Assembly: GCF_014490035.1 (NCBI RefSeq)
Contig: NZ_CP061008.1
Span: 3,038,001-3,102,000, forward strand
From: Achromobacter xylosoxidans
GTDB lineage: Bacteria > Pseudomonadota > Gammaproteobacteria > Burkholderiales > Burkholderiaceae_B
DNA length: 64,000 nucleotides
Reading direction: 5' to 3'
Shown: positions 27,693 to 35,725 of the stretch, in pieces
Position numbering within the stretch: position 1 is the first letter of the stretch
How the letters are laid out: each line of letters opens with the position of its first letter
Notes under the pieces: model-generated
Told to the model about the DNA's origin: nothing
Databases searched by the model: none
What the model saw: only the letters and a program-made list of their open reading frames with translations
Position numbers and translations under genes: made by a program

Positions 27693-30600
27693 GCCGCTTC
27701 CGCTCCGGCCGTCGCGCGCTGGATGGCCAGCTGCTGCAGGTTCTCGACGATCTGCTTCTGCGACACCATGCTCAGGTCCACCACTTCACGGGCCTGCGCC
27801 ACGTAGTAGGCGAGCTGCTCGTCGCCGCGCGCGATGGACTTGTCCAGCGCCGCTTCGATGCGCTGCAGGTGCGCCACCAGCTTGTCGTTGGACTCGCCGA
27901 AGAGCTGCACGGCAGTGCCGAAGGACTCGCCCAGGCTGGCCACTTCGGCCGCGCCGCTGGCGACCTGCGCGGCCACCTCGGCCAGCTTGCCGGTTTCGGC
28001 CTGCGCCTGTTCGGTGAACTGCGTGCCGACGCGGTCCAGCAGCTCTGCCGACGAGGACACCAGCGCGTCCACGGCCGTGCGCTGTTCGGCGGCGGTGTGG
28101 TTGACGGCGTCCAGCAGGGTGCCCAAGGTTTCCAGCAGGCGGTTGCGTTCCTCCAGCATGTCGTTGTCGCGCTCCATGCTGTCGGAGAGCTTCTGGCGCA
28201 GTTCGCCGATGACTTCGGCGGCCGCGCGCGGCGCTTCGGACGCGGCCTGCACCAGGCGGCCGATCTCGGCGATGGTGTCGTTGGCGGACGCCTGGGTCTG
28301 CGCGCTGATGTCCTGCGCCGTGATGGCCAGCGTGTCGCAGATCTGCTGCTGCTGGTTGGCCGTGTAGGAACTGGTCTGTTCCCATTCGGCGCGCAGCGAG
28401 TCGGCGATCGTGCCGAGCTTGCCGGTCCAGGCTTCCAGGCGCGCTTGGTCCTCGGCGGCGAGCGCGTTCTGCAGGTCCGTCTGCGATTGCTCCAGCGTTT
28501 GCAGCAGGGCGGCGGAGTGTTGTTCGAATGCCGCGGCGGCGGTTTCCAGCGCCTGCTGGTTGTCGCCGGCCAGCTTGGCGTTGGCCTGCTCCTGGCGCGC
28601 CTGCGCCTCGGTCCAGGCCTGGGTGACGCCGGTGGCGGCCGTTTCCAGGCGGGCCGATACGCTTTCCAGCAGGCCGGCCTGGGCCTGGGTCTGGGCCGTG
28701 ATGTCGCGCGCGGTCTGGGCCAGGGTGTCGTTGACTTCCAGCTGGCGCAGCGCGGCCTGGGTGCCGGCCTGTTCCCATTCCTGGCCGAGCTTGGCGGCCA
28801 TGGCGGTGAGCGTGCCGGTCCAGGCGGCCAGGCGTTCCTGGTCGCGCGAGGCCAGCGCGGCCTGCAACTCGGCGTGCGATTGGTCCAGCGTTTGCAGCAG
28901 CGCGGCGGAATGTTGCTCGAAGGAGGCGGCGGCGGTTTCCAGCGCTTGCTGGGTATCGCCGGCCAGTTTGGCGTTGGCCTGCTCCTGGCGCGCCTGCGCC
29001 TCGGTCCAGGCCTGGGTGACGCCGGTGGCGGCCGTTTCCAGGCGGGCCGATACGCTTTCCAGCAATCCCGCCTGGGCCTGGGTTTGCGCCGAAACGTCGC
29101 GCGCGGTCTGGGCCAGGGTGTCGTTGACTTCCAGCTGGCGCAGGGCGGCCTGGGTGCCGGCCTGTTCCCATTCCTGGCCGAGCTTGGCGGCCATGGCGGT
29201 AAGCGTGCCGGTCCAGGCGGCCAGGCGTTCCTGGTCGCGCGAGGCCAGCGCGGTTTGCAATTCGGCGTGCGACTGGTCCAGCGTTTGCAGCAGTGCGGCG
29301 GAATGTTGTTCGAAGGTGGCGGCGGCGGTTTCCAGCGCTTGCTGGTTGTCGCCGGCCAGCTTGGCGTTGACCTGTTCCTGGCGGGCTTGCGCCTCGGTCC
29401 AGGCCTGGGTGACGCTGCCGGCCGCCGTTTCCAGGCGGGCCGAGACGCTTTCCAGCAGGCCGGCCTGGGCCTGCGTTTGCGCGGCGATGTCGCGCGCGGT
29501 CTGGGCCAGCGTGTCGCTGGCGGCCTGTTGGCGGGCCACGGTGTCGGCGCCGGCCTGCTGCCATTCCTGGCTCAGCGTGGCGGCCATGGCGGTGAGCGTG
29601 CCGGTCCAGGCGGCCAGGCGTTCCTGGTCGCGCGAGGCCAGCGCGGCCTGCAGTTGCGTGTGCGACTGGTCCAGCGTCTGCAGCAGGGCCGCGGAATGCT
29701 GTTCGAAGGTGGCGGCCGCGGCGGCCAGGGCCTCGCGGTTGTCGCCAGCCAGCTTTTCGCCGGCCTGTTCCTGGCGCGCCAGGGCGCTGGCCCATTGCTG
29801 CGAGACGCCGTTGGCGGCCGCCTCCATGCGGGCGGACACGCCTTCCAGCAGCCGCGCCTGGACTTCCGCCTGCGCGGTGATGTCGCGCACGGTCTGCGCC
29901 AGCGTGGCGCTGATGGCTTCCTGGCGTTCGGCGGCCTGCGCGCCGGACTGCTCCCATTCCTGGCGCAGCGTGGCGCCCATGGCGCCCAGGGTGTCGGTCC
30001 AGGCGGCCAGGCGCTGCTGGTCGCGCGAGGCCAGCTCGGACTGCAGCAGGGTGTGCGATTGGTTCAGCGTGCGCAAGAGCGAGGCCGAATGCTGCTCGAA
30101 GCTGGCCGCGGCCGCGGTCAGGGCCTGCAGATTGTCGCCAGCCAGCTTTTCGCTGGCCTGCTCCTGGCGCGACAACGCCTGGGTCCAGGCTTGCGACATG
30201 CTGCCCGACGATTCCTCCAGGCGCGAGGACACGCTGTCCAGCAGGGCGGCCGAGCGCTGTTCGAAAGTCTGGGCGAAGTGGTCGAGCGAGGCGCGCAGGT
30301 CCTGCGACAGGGCCTCGCTGGCGCGCTGCTGGCCGGCCAGGGCCTGGTTCCAGATGCCGGCGACGTTGCTGGTGGTGGCCTGGAAGCCCGAGGTCAGGCC
30401 TTCCAGCTGGCGCTGCACGGCTTGCGTCACGGTGTCCTGCAGGGACGCGGTTTCCCGCGACAGGCTGGCCATCGTCGCTTCCACCACGGGTTGCAGGGCG
30501 GCGCCGGCCGAGCGCGCGCTTTGCGACACGCTTTCCTTCATGGACTGTTCCATGACGGCGGCCAGGCGCGAATAGGCGGCCTCGGCCTTGCCCTGGAACG

Positions 30601-31378
30601 CGTCCTGGCTGGCCATGTGGCGGTCGCTCAGGGCCTGGTTCTGGCGGGCCATGTCGCCCATCATGGCTTGCAGCTTGTCGACCAGGGTGGGCATGGCCTC
30701 CGCCTGGCGCTGCATCACTTCAGCCTGGCGTTGCAGCAGCTTGAAGGATTCTTCGCGTTGATAGCCCTGCGAGTACACGCGCAGGGTGGTTGCCGCCTTG
30801 CTGTCCAGCAGTTGCGCCGCGCGCACGCGGTCGCGGCGGCACAGGGCTGCCAGCAGACCCAGCATGGCGGAGCTGGCCACGCCGGCGATCGAGGTGCCGA
30901 AGGCAAAGCCCAGGCCCTTGACCGGCGCGGCGAGCGAGGCGCGGATGGCGGCCAGGTCGGTGGCGCTTTCCAGCGCCAGGCCGGTGCCGCGCAGGGTCAC
31001 GACCATGCCCAGGAAGGTCCCCAGCATGCCCAGCAGCACCAGCAGGCCGACCAGGTATGGCGTCAGCGCCGGGCCAGGCAGGCCCGCGCGCTCGCCTTCG
31101 ATGCGCAGGCGCGCGGCGTTGCGCAGGCCCGGCGGCAACTGGTCCAGCCAGGATCCCAGATTGCCGGGCGCTTCGGACAGGCCCGAGAGCGCGCGCATCA
31201 ACGAGGAGGTCGCCTGCTGGTAGCGCAGCAGTTCCAGCGCGCCGCCCAGGTAACAGACGCCTATCAGCAAGGTCACGGCCAGCGCCAGCGGGTTGGTGCC
31301 CGCATAGCCCACGCCGATCCAGCCCACGACGGCCAGACCCGCCAAGAAAACCACGAGATTAGTCAGATATTTGGACAT
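27689..31378 (-). CDS. Giant MotA/TolQ/ZorA-like protein with DUF802 repeat tail
   Basis: A 1229-residue protein. The start at 31378 (MSKYLTNLVVFLAG) is preferred because it places the first membrane helix at the N-terminus. Helices at about 6-26, 31-51, 107-128 and 154-180 match the MotA/ExbB/ZorA layout. Small residues and Thr line helices 3 and 4 (GMLGTFLGMVVTLRGTG, T121; AFGTSIAGVASS, T162). From about residue 200 to the end it is a helical, Gln/Ala/Glu-rich coiled coil of more than 1000 residues. The tail includes five tandem 131-residue units (DUF802-like) with phrases QEQANAKLAGDN, FEQHSAALLQTLDQSH and DQERLAAWTGTL. A pentameric channel with a long cytoplasmic tail is the likely architecture. 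It precedes and overlaps the OmpA-domain gene by ATGA. Confidence 0.88.
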   Translation of the reverse strand: MSKYLTNLVVFLAGLAVVGWIGVGYAGTNPLALAVTLLIGVCYLGGALELLRYQQATSSLMRALSGLSEAPGNLGSWLDQLPPGLRNAARLRIEGERAGLPGPALTPYLVGLLVLLGMLGTFLGMVVTLRGTGLALESATDLAAIRASLAAPVKGLGFAFGTSIAGVASSAMLGLLAALCRRDRVRAAQLLDSKAATTLRVYSQGYQREESFKLLQRQAEVMQRQAEAMPTLVDKLQAMMGDMARQNQALSDRHMASQDAFQGKAEAAYSRLAAVMEQSMKESVSQSARSAGAALQPVVEATMASLSRETASLQDTVTQAVQRQLEGLTSGFQATTSNVAGIWNQALAGQQRASEALSQDLRASLDHFAQTFEQRSAALLDSVSSRLEESSGSMSQAWTQALSRQEQASEKLAGDNLQALTAAAASFEQHSASLLRTLNQSHTLLQSELASRDQQRLAAWTDTLGAMGATLRQEWEQSGAQAAERQEAISATLAQTVRDITAQAEVQARLLEGVSARMEAAANGVSQQWASALARQEQAGEKLAGDNREALAAAAATFEQHSAALLQTLDQSHTQLQAALASRDQERLAAWTGTLTAMAATLSQEWQQAGADTVARQQAASDTLAQTARDIAAQTQAQAGLLESVSARLETAAGSVTQAWTEAQARQEQVNAKLAGDNQQALETAAATFEQHSAALLQTLDQSHAELQTALASRDQERLAAWTGTLTAMAAKLGQEWEQAGTQAALRQLEVNDTLAQTARDVSAQTQAQAGLLESVSARLETAATGVTQAWTEAQARQEQANAKLAGDTQQALETAAASFEQHSAALLQTLDQSHAELQAALASRDQERLAAWTGTLTAMAAKLGQEWEQAGTQAALRQLEVNDTLAQTARDITAQTQAQAGLLESVSARLETAATGVTQAWTEAQARQEQANAKLAGDNQQALETAAAAFEQHSAALLQTLEQSQTDLQNALAAEDQARLEAWTGKLGTIADSLRAEWEQTSSYTANQQQQICDTLAITAQDISAQTQASANDTIAEIGRLVQAASEAPRAAAEVIGELRQKLSDSMERDNDMLEERNRLLETLGTLLDAVNHTAAEQRTAVDALVSSSAELLDRVGTQFTEQAQAETGKLAEVAAQVASGAAEVASLGESFGTAVQLFGESNDKLVAHLQRIEAALDKSIARGDEQLAYYVAQAREVVDLSMVSQKQIVENLQQLAIQRATAGAEAA
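28192..30165 (-). repeat. Five tandem 393-bp repeats in the motor-tail gene
   Basis: The coding phrase for EAQARQEQxNAKLAGD recurs every 393 bases (matching points at 28602, 28995 and 29388, plus two more diverged copies up to about 30165), equal to 131 codons and thus in frame. The three copies nearest the C-terminus are almost identical over long stretches, while outer copies are diverged. This is the pattern of recent duplication or gene conversion inside a coding region. Copy number could vary between strains, changing tail length by about 131 residues per unit. Confidence 0.88.
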
Positions 31379-31388
31379 AGTGTCCCGG

Positions 31389-32222
31389 TTAGCTGGCGCG
31401 AAGGGTGGCAAGCAGCCCTTCGACCGGTTGTAAACGAACATCCAATTCGGCCAGCAGCACGCTGCGCATGTCTTTGCGGAACGTGTCCAGCCAGGCGCCC
31501 GGCGTTATCGATGCCGGCGCCGCAGCGGGCGCCGCGCCCGTCTCGGCCGCGGCATCGCCTTGCGCCTCGGTCTCGGCGCCGGCCTCGGCTGGAACTTCAG
31601 CCAATGCGGCAGCCTCGGCCAAGGCAGCGGCCTCCGCATCGCGCAGGCGCTCGAAATGGCCCTGCAGCAACTTCGGAATCGCGCCGAACAGCGCGCGTTC
31701 CTTGGGTAGCAGGGCGCGGTCCATGATGGCGTCGACCACCGCCAGGCGCGTCATTTCGCCGTTTTTGGCCGCGACCATGCCGCGCAGCCGGCTGCGCAGA
31801 TTGCCCACCGCGGTTTCCATCGTGTGCTGCAACGACAGATAGCGCTGGCGAAAATTCGCGTAATCGGCGTCGGCCTCGGCCAGCGCCGCCAGTTGTTTGG
31901 CGGGGGCCGGCGCTTGTCCCGGCGTGCGCCGCTTGGCGGCCGTGGCCGCGGTGTCGCTGGCGATGGCGTCGGCCAACGTGGTCCGCACGCGTTCGCACTC
32001 GCGCTCTTCGGCGCTGCTGAACATGCGCGCGCCGGGGGCGATCACCGGCGGGCTGGTATTCAGCGCCGCGGAGAGCGCGATCGCGTCCGTCCAGCCGAGC
32101 CACTGGCTCAGATGGTCCGAGAGCGATTGCCTGGATTGCGGAACGTCGACATCCGTCAGGCGAGTCAGCAAGCGAATGAGCGTCGGGCCGCTTAAACCTG
32201 TGCGCTGTGGGGCCTGCAACAT
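31389..32222 (-). CDS. DUF3348 family protein, first gene of the motor operon
   Basis: A 277-residue soluble protein resembling DUF3348. The start at 32222 (MLQAPQRTGLSGPTLIRLL) is chosen; a longer frame to 32309 lacks support. The N-terminal half is helical with LSQWLGWTDAIALSAAL. The middle contains YLSLQHTMETAVGNLRSRLRGMVA. An Ala/Glu/Thr-rich linker (about 205-240) precedes a C-terminal conserved segment (ITPGAWLDTFRKDMRSVLLAELDVRLQPVEGLL). No membrane helix or signal peptide. It is 10 bases upstream of the MotA-like gene, so it is co-transcribed. A cytoplasmic partner of the long tail is a reasonable guess; function unknown. Confidence 0.82.
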   Translation of the reverse strand: MLQAPQRTGLSGPTLIRLLTRLTDVDVPQSRQSLSDHLSQWLGWTDAIALSAALNTSPPVIAPGARMFSSAEERECERVRTTLADAIASDTAATAAKRRTPGQAPAPAKQLAALAEADADYANFRQRYLSLQHTMETAVGNLRSRLRGMVAAKNGEMTRLAVVDAIMDRALLPKERALFGAIPKLLQGHFERLRDAEAAALAEAAALAEVPAEAGAETEAQGDAAAETGAAPAAAPASITPGAWLDTFRKDMRSVLLAELDVRLQPVEGLLATLRAS

Positions 32223-32245
32223 ACCACCAGAGTCAAAAAGGGGGG

Positions 32246-32272
32246 AGTTTACACGGTGGAGGGCGGCGTCAG
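32246..32272 (-). promoter_or_regulatory. Possible promoter of the motor operon
   Basis: On the reverse strand an extended -10-like TG-TAAACT (revcomp of 32246-32251) and a -35-like CTGACG (revcomp of 32267-32272) are separated by 15 bases, upstream of the DUF3348 start at 32222. The spacing is short and the -35 weak, so this is only a candidate. The gap to the neighbouring LysR gene is 129 bases and both genes point the same way. Confidence 0.3.
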
Positions 32273-32351
32273 GGGCAGGGGGCGGACGGCAAGGGCGTGC
32301 CGCCCGCAAAAAGAGGGTCGCATCATCTGCGGATGCAATATTGTGACGGGG

Positions 32352-33293
32352 TTATGCCACCCGGCGGATCCGGAGTTCTGGCGCCAAGCCATGCGCCGGG
32401 TTATCCTGCCGGGCGTCCAGGTATTCGGCCAGAAAATCGATGAGGTACCGGGTCCGGGCTGGCAGCAAGCGGGTTTCAGTCAGGGCATGGACCTCGATCG
32501 GTCCCAGGCTCCAGGCCGGCAGCACGCGCGCAAGCTCGCCCGAGCGCAGCCGGCCGCTTTCGTCGCCGCCCAGCGCCGCGATGCCGGCGCCCAACACGGC
32601 AAGCTGCCTGGCCATGCAGGCGTCGTTGGCGCCGTAGCGGTGCTCCACCGGAACCAGCAACTGTTCACGCCCGCGCTGCAGCGGCCAGGGCGCGGGCTGC
32701 CCGCCGCCGGCGCGCAGCCCGATACAGTCGTGGCGCGCCAGGTCGGCGGGGCTGACAGGCGTGCCGCGCGCGGCCAGGTAGGCGGGCGAGGCATACAGGC
32801 CGGCATGCACCGCGCCCAGGCGGCGCGCCACCAGCGACGAGTCGGGCAGTTCGCCCAGGCGGATGGCGACGTCGCCGATCTCGGGCGGGTGCTCGGCGAA
32901 CTCGGATCCGGCCACGCTCATCTGGAGCTGGATAGCCGGGTAGCGGCTGCCGAACGCCACCATGGCGGGCATCAATGCGTCCAGCGCATAGGCCGCGGGC
33001 AGCTGGATGCGCAGCGGCCCGCTGGGGATTTCCAGCTGTTCGCGCAGTTCCTCGTGGGCGATCTCGGCCTCGGCCACGATGCGGCGGCAGCGTTCGAAAT
33101 ACAGCCGCCCGGCGTCGGTCAGCTCCACGCGGCGCGTGTTGCGGCTGAGCAGCCGCAGGCCGACCGAGCGCTCCAGTTCGGCCACCTGGCGCGACACCGT
33201 GGAGGTGGGCATGCCGAGCGTCGCGGCGGCCCGGCTGAAGCTATGCGCCTTCGCCACTTCGGCGAACAGTTCCATGCCTTGCAGGCGTTTCAT
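32352..33293 (-). CDS. LysR-family transcriptional regulator
   Basis: A 313-residue LysR of the CrgA/AaeR-like branch. The start MKRLQGMELFAEVAKAHSFSRAA leads into the helix-turn-helix (MPTSTVSRQVAELERSVG). The effector domain begins near residue 92 (GPLRIQLPAAYALD). The target is not clear: it lies upstream of the motor operon on the same strand and is divergent from the two-component system, which is about 270 bases away. A tiny upstream frame overlaps its start by ATGA. The family call is safe; the regulon is unknown. Confidence 0.9.
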   Translation of the reverse strand: MKRLQGMELFAEVAKAHSFSRAAATLGMPTSTVSRQVAELERSVGLRLLSRNTRRVELTDAGRLYFERCRRIVAEAEIAHEELREQLEIPSGPLRIQLPAAYALDALMPAMVAFGSRYPAIQLQMSVAGSEFAEHPPEIGDVAIRLGELPDSSLVARRLGAVHAGLYASPAYLAARGTPVSPADLARHDCIGLRAGGGQPAPWPLQRGREQLLVPVEHRYGANDACMARQLAVLGAGIAALGGDESGRLRSGELARVLPAWSLGPIEVHALTETRLLPARTRYLIDFLAEYLDARQDNPAHGLAPELRIRRVA

Positions 33294-33427
33294 GGGCGCG
33301 CCTCCCCTGCGGCCAGGCGTGCTGGCGCGCTGATGAAGTCCGGACGGCCCTGGCTGGCCAGCGCGCCGCTCACGGCGGCCAGCGCGCCGGCCGTCAGGGG
33401 GCCGCTTGCTAAAATGTGTTGCTTCAT
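33290..33427 (-). CDS. Possible 45-residue leader-type ORF overlapping the LysR start
   Basis: A short frame starts with ATG at 33427 (MKQHILASGPLTAGALAAVSG) and ends in an ATGA overlap with the LysR start. It is Ala/Gly-rich with a mildly hydrophobic N-terminus. The overlap could couple translation of the regulator, but there is no family recognition and the frame may be chance in high-GC DNA. Low confidence. Confidence 0.3.
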   Translation of the reverse strand: MKQHILASGPLTAGALAAVSGALASQGRPDFISAPARLAAGEARP

Positions 33428-33566
33428 TCCGTTGCTTCCCATGCGTTTTTTCGGCGGGCCGGGGTCCAGTTCCCCGTCATAGGAGCGCATTGTCGGCATG
33501 GGGTTTTAATAATTTTTTAAAGCGATGCCTGCATGCTGCGGCATCGTTGACGGTTCTGGAGTTTTC

Positions 33567-34229
33567 TTGCGTGTCCTGCTAGTTGAAGACGACGCCATGC
33601 TGGGCGACGCCGTGCACACCAGCCTGGCGCAGTCCGGCGCCGACGTGCAATGGGTGCGCGACGTTGCGCAGGCGCGGCTGGCCCTGGTGGATCACGGCTT
33701 TCAAGCCGTGCTGCTGGACCTGGGGCTGCCGGACGGCAGCGGACTGGCGGTCCTGAAGCATCTGCGTACGCGCTACGATGCCACGCCGGTGCTGATCCTG
33801 ACCGCCCGCGACCGGCTGAGCGAGCGGATACAGGGCCTGGATGCCGGCGCCGACGACTACATCGTCAAGCCATTCCAACTGGACGAACTGCTGGCGCGGC
33901 TGCGCGCCGTGGTCCGGCGCAGCAGCAACGCCGTGGTCTCGGCGCTGCGCTGCCGCGACGTGGTGCTGGAGCCGGCCAGGCGGGCGGTGACCCGCGCGGG
34001 CGTCGAGGTCAGCCTCAGCGCGCATGAATACCGCACGCTGCTGGCGCTGATGGAGCGCGTCGGCCACACCGTCAGCCGCGAACAGCTGGAGGCGGCCGTC
34101 TACGGCGACAGCGGCGCCATCGAAAGCAACACGGTGGCCGTCTATATCCACCAGTTGCGCCGCAAGCTGGGCGACAAGCTCATCGCCACCGTCCACGGCC
34201 TGGGCTACCGCATCGAGGCCGGCGAATGA
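33567..34229 (+). CDS. OmpR/PhoB-family response regulator (QseB/PmrA-like)
   Basis: A 220-residue response regulator. I prefer the TTG start at 33567 (reads M/L-RVLLVEDDAMLGD), with GGAG six bases upstream; an ATG at 33525 would add an unrelated 14 residues. The receiver domain (1-115) has the acidic pair D8/D9, phospho-acceptor D51 (LLDLGLPDG) and K in DYIVKPF. The winged-helix domain (about 125-218) ends with HGLGYRIE. Its stop overlaps the histidine kinase start by ATGA, so the two are co-translated. The signal and targets are unknown. Confidence 0.93.
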   Translation: MRVLLVEDDAMLGDAVHTSLAQSGADVQWVRDVAQARLALVDHGFQAVLLDLGLPDGSGLAVLKHLRTRYDATPVLILTARDRLSERIQGLDAGADDYIVKPFQLDELLARLRAVVRRSSNAVVSALRCRDVVLEPARRAVTRAGVEVSLSAHEYRTLLALMERVGHTVSREQLEAAVYGDSGAIESNTVAVYIHQLRRKLGDKLIATVHGLGYRIEAGE

Positions 34230-35614
34230 AGACGCTGCGCAAGCAGCTCACGCTGACGCTGCTGTTGACGATGGCGCTGTCCTGGATCGCGGTGTTCGCC
34301 TTCCAGCAGTACGAAGCCGCGCGCTCGCAGACCGGCGCGCGCGATCAATGGCTGCACGACGCGGCCAGCCAGATGCTGGCGTCGCTGCCGGTCAGCCTGC
34401 TGGGCAACGAGGCCCCGTCCGAGCGTTTCACCCCGCCCGCATCCAGCCGTGTCGACGGCGACAAGGTGCGTTTCCACCTGTGGTCGCTGGTCGACCGCCG
34501 GCTGCTGCTGCGCTCGCCCGAGTCACCCGCGCAGCCCTTGAGCGGCGGCTTTCAGGACGGTTATTTCGACGTGCGCGCCGACGGCATGGACTGGCGCGTG
34601 TACGCGATCTCCGACGCGCAGGGGCGGGTGCAGGTGCAGGTGGCGCGACCGCAGAGCGAATTGCGCGCGCAGTCGCTGTACAGCTTGAAGCGCGGACTGC
34701 TCATCGTGTCTATTCTGTTCGTGCTGTTGGCCGTGGTGAGCTGGATGGTGGTCGGCCGCGCCTTCCGCAAGGTGGACCGTGCCGGCGTGGCCATTGCGCG
34801 GCGCGGTCCGTTTGACCTGGCGCCGCTGCCCATGGCCGGCATGCCGGGCGAACTGCGTCCCTTCATACGCTCGATCAACCAGCTGCTGCTGCGGGTCAAG
34901 GGCGGCATGGACCGTGAACGACGATTTCTGGAAGATGCCGCGCACGAGCTGCGCACCCCGCTGGCCGCGCTGAGCGCGCACGCGGAGCTGGTGGCCCGCA
35001 GCGCGGGTTCGGGAGACGCCCCGGCCGCCATCGAGAAACTGCGCCTGGTCGCCCAGCGCACCTCGCGCCTGTCGGAACAATTGCTGGACCAGGCCCGCAT
35101 GGATGCGCTCAGCGCCAGCGCCGATGAACCGGAGCTGGTCGAACTGGACGCGCTGGTCGCCATGCTGGTGCGCGACTGGGAAACCGACGCCACCCGCAAG
35201 CAGCTGCGCATCCAGCTGGACGTGCAGGCCTGCGTCGTCCGGGGGCGGCTGGACGCGCTGGGCGTGCTGGTGCGCAACCTGCTGGACAATGCCGTGCGCT
35301 ATACGCAGAGCGGCGGCCAGATCGCCGTGTCCTGCGGACCGTCGGCGGACGGCGGAGCCTGCCTGCGCGTGGCGGACGATGGGCCGGGCATCGCGCCGGA
35401 GGAACGCGCGCGCGTGTTCGACCGTTTCTATCGCGCCCCGGGCAGCGCCGCGGGCGGCAGCGGCATCGGCCTGTCGCTGGTGGCGCAGATCGCGCAGCAG
35501 CACGGCGCCGAGGTCACGCTGGGCGAGGGCCTGCGCGGCGCGGGCGTGGCGCTGACAGTGAGTTTCCCGCCTGCGGTCGGGGGAACTGCCGCGGCAGGGG
35601 CGCCGCGCGCCTGA
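34226..35614 (+). CDS. Sensor histidine kinase
   Basis: A 462-residue inner-membrane kinase paired with the upstream regulator. The first membrane helix is about 7-26, then a periplasmic sensor region to about 155, then a second helix (GLLIVSILFVLLAVVSWMVV). The H-box is DAAHELRTPLAAL with phospho-acceptor near H240. The N-box is NLLDNAVRYT, and the G-boxes are ADDGPGI and GSGIGLSLV. The short sensor domain and overall layout resemble QseC/PmrB kinases. Ligand not determined. Confidence 0.94.
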   Translation: MKTLRKQLTLTLLLTMALSWIAVFAFQQYEAARSQTGARDQWLHDAASQMLASLPVSLLGNEAPSERFTPPASSRVDGDKVRFHLWSLVDRRLLLRSPESPAQPLSGGFQDGYFDVRADGMDWRVYAISDAQGRVQVQVARPQSELRAQSLYSLKRGLLIVSILFVLLAVVSWMVVGRAFRKVDRAGVAIARRGPFDLAPLPMAGMPGELRPFIRSINQLLLRVKGGMDRERRFLEDAAHELRTPLAALSAHAELVARSAGSGDAPAAIEKLRLVAQRTSRLSEQLLDQARMDALSASADEPELVELDALVAMLVRDWETDATRKQLRIQLDVQACVVRGRLDALGVLVRNLLDNAVRYTQSGGQIAVSCGPSADGGACLRVADDGPGIAPEERARVFDRFYRAPGSAAGGSGIGLSLVAQIAQQHGAEVTLGEGLRGAGVALTVSFPPAVGGTAAAGAPRA

Positions 35615-35725
35615 ATCCCGCCGGCCGTGAAGCCGGCTGCCCCGACTACGCTGCGAATCGCCGCCGGATGGTAGATTAGTTCCCGGTAAGCGGACTGCGG
35701 GAGCAGCGTCAGTGGCGGGAGTTCC

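Noticed and set aside
27869..31726. A 1285-codon frame opposite the motor gene
   Set aside because: It is a mirror of the repetitive Ala/Gln coding sequence, with no recognisable domain and crossing two gene boundaries. The reverse-strand gene has membrane helices and coupled neighbours.
26402..32222. Calling the motor operon a Zorya defence system outright
   Set aside because: Only ZorA/ZorB-like architecture is seen. No ZorC, ZorD or ZorE homologue was recognised, and DUF3348 and DUF2894 are not known Zorya parts.
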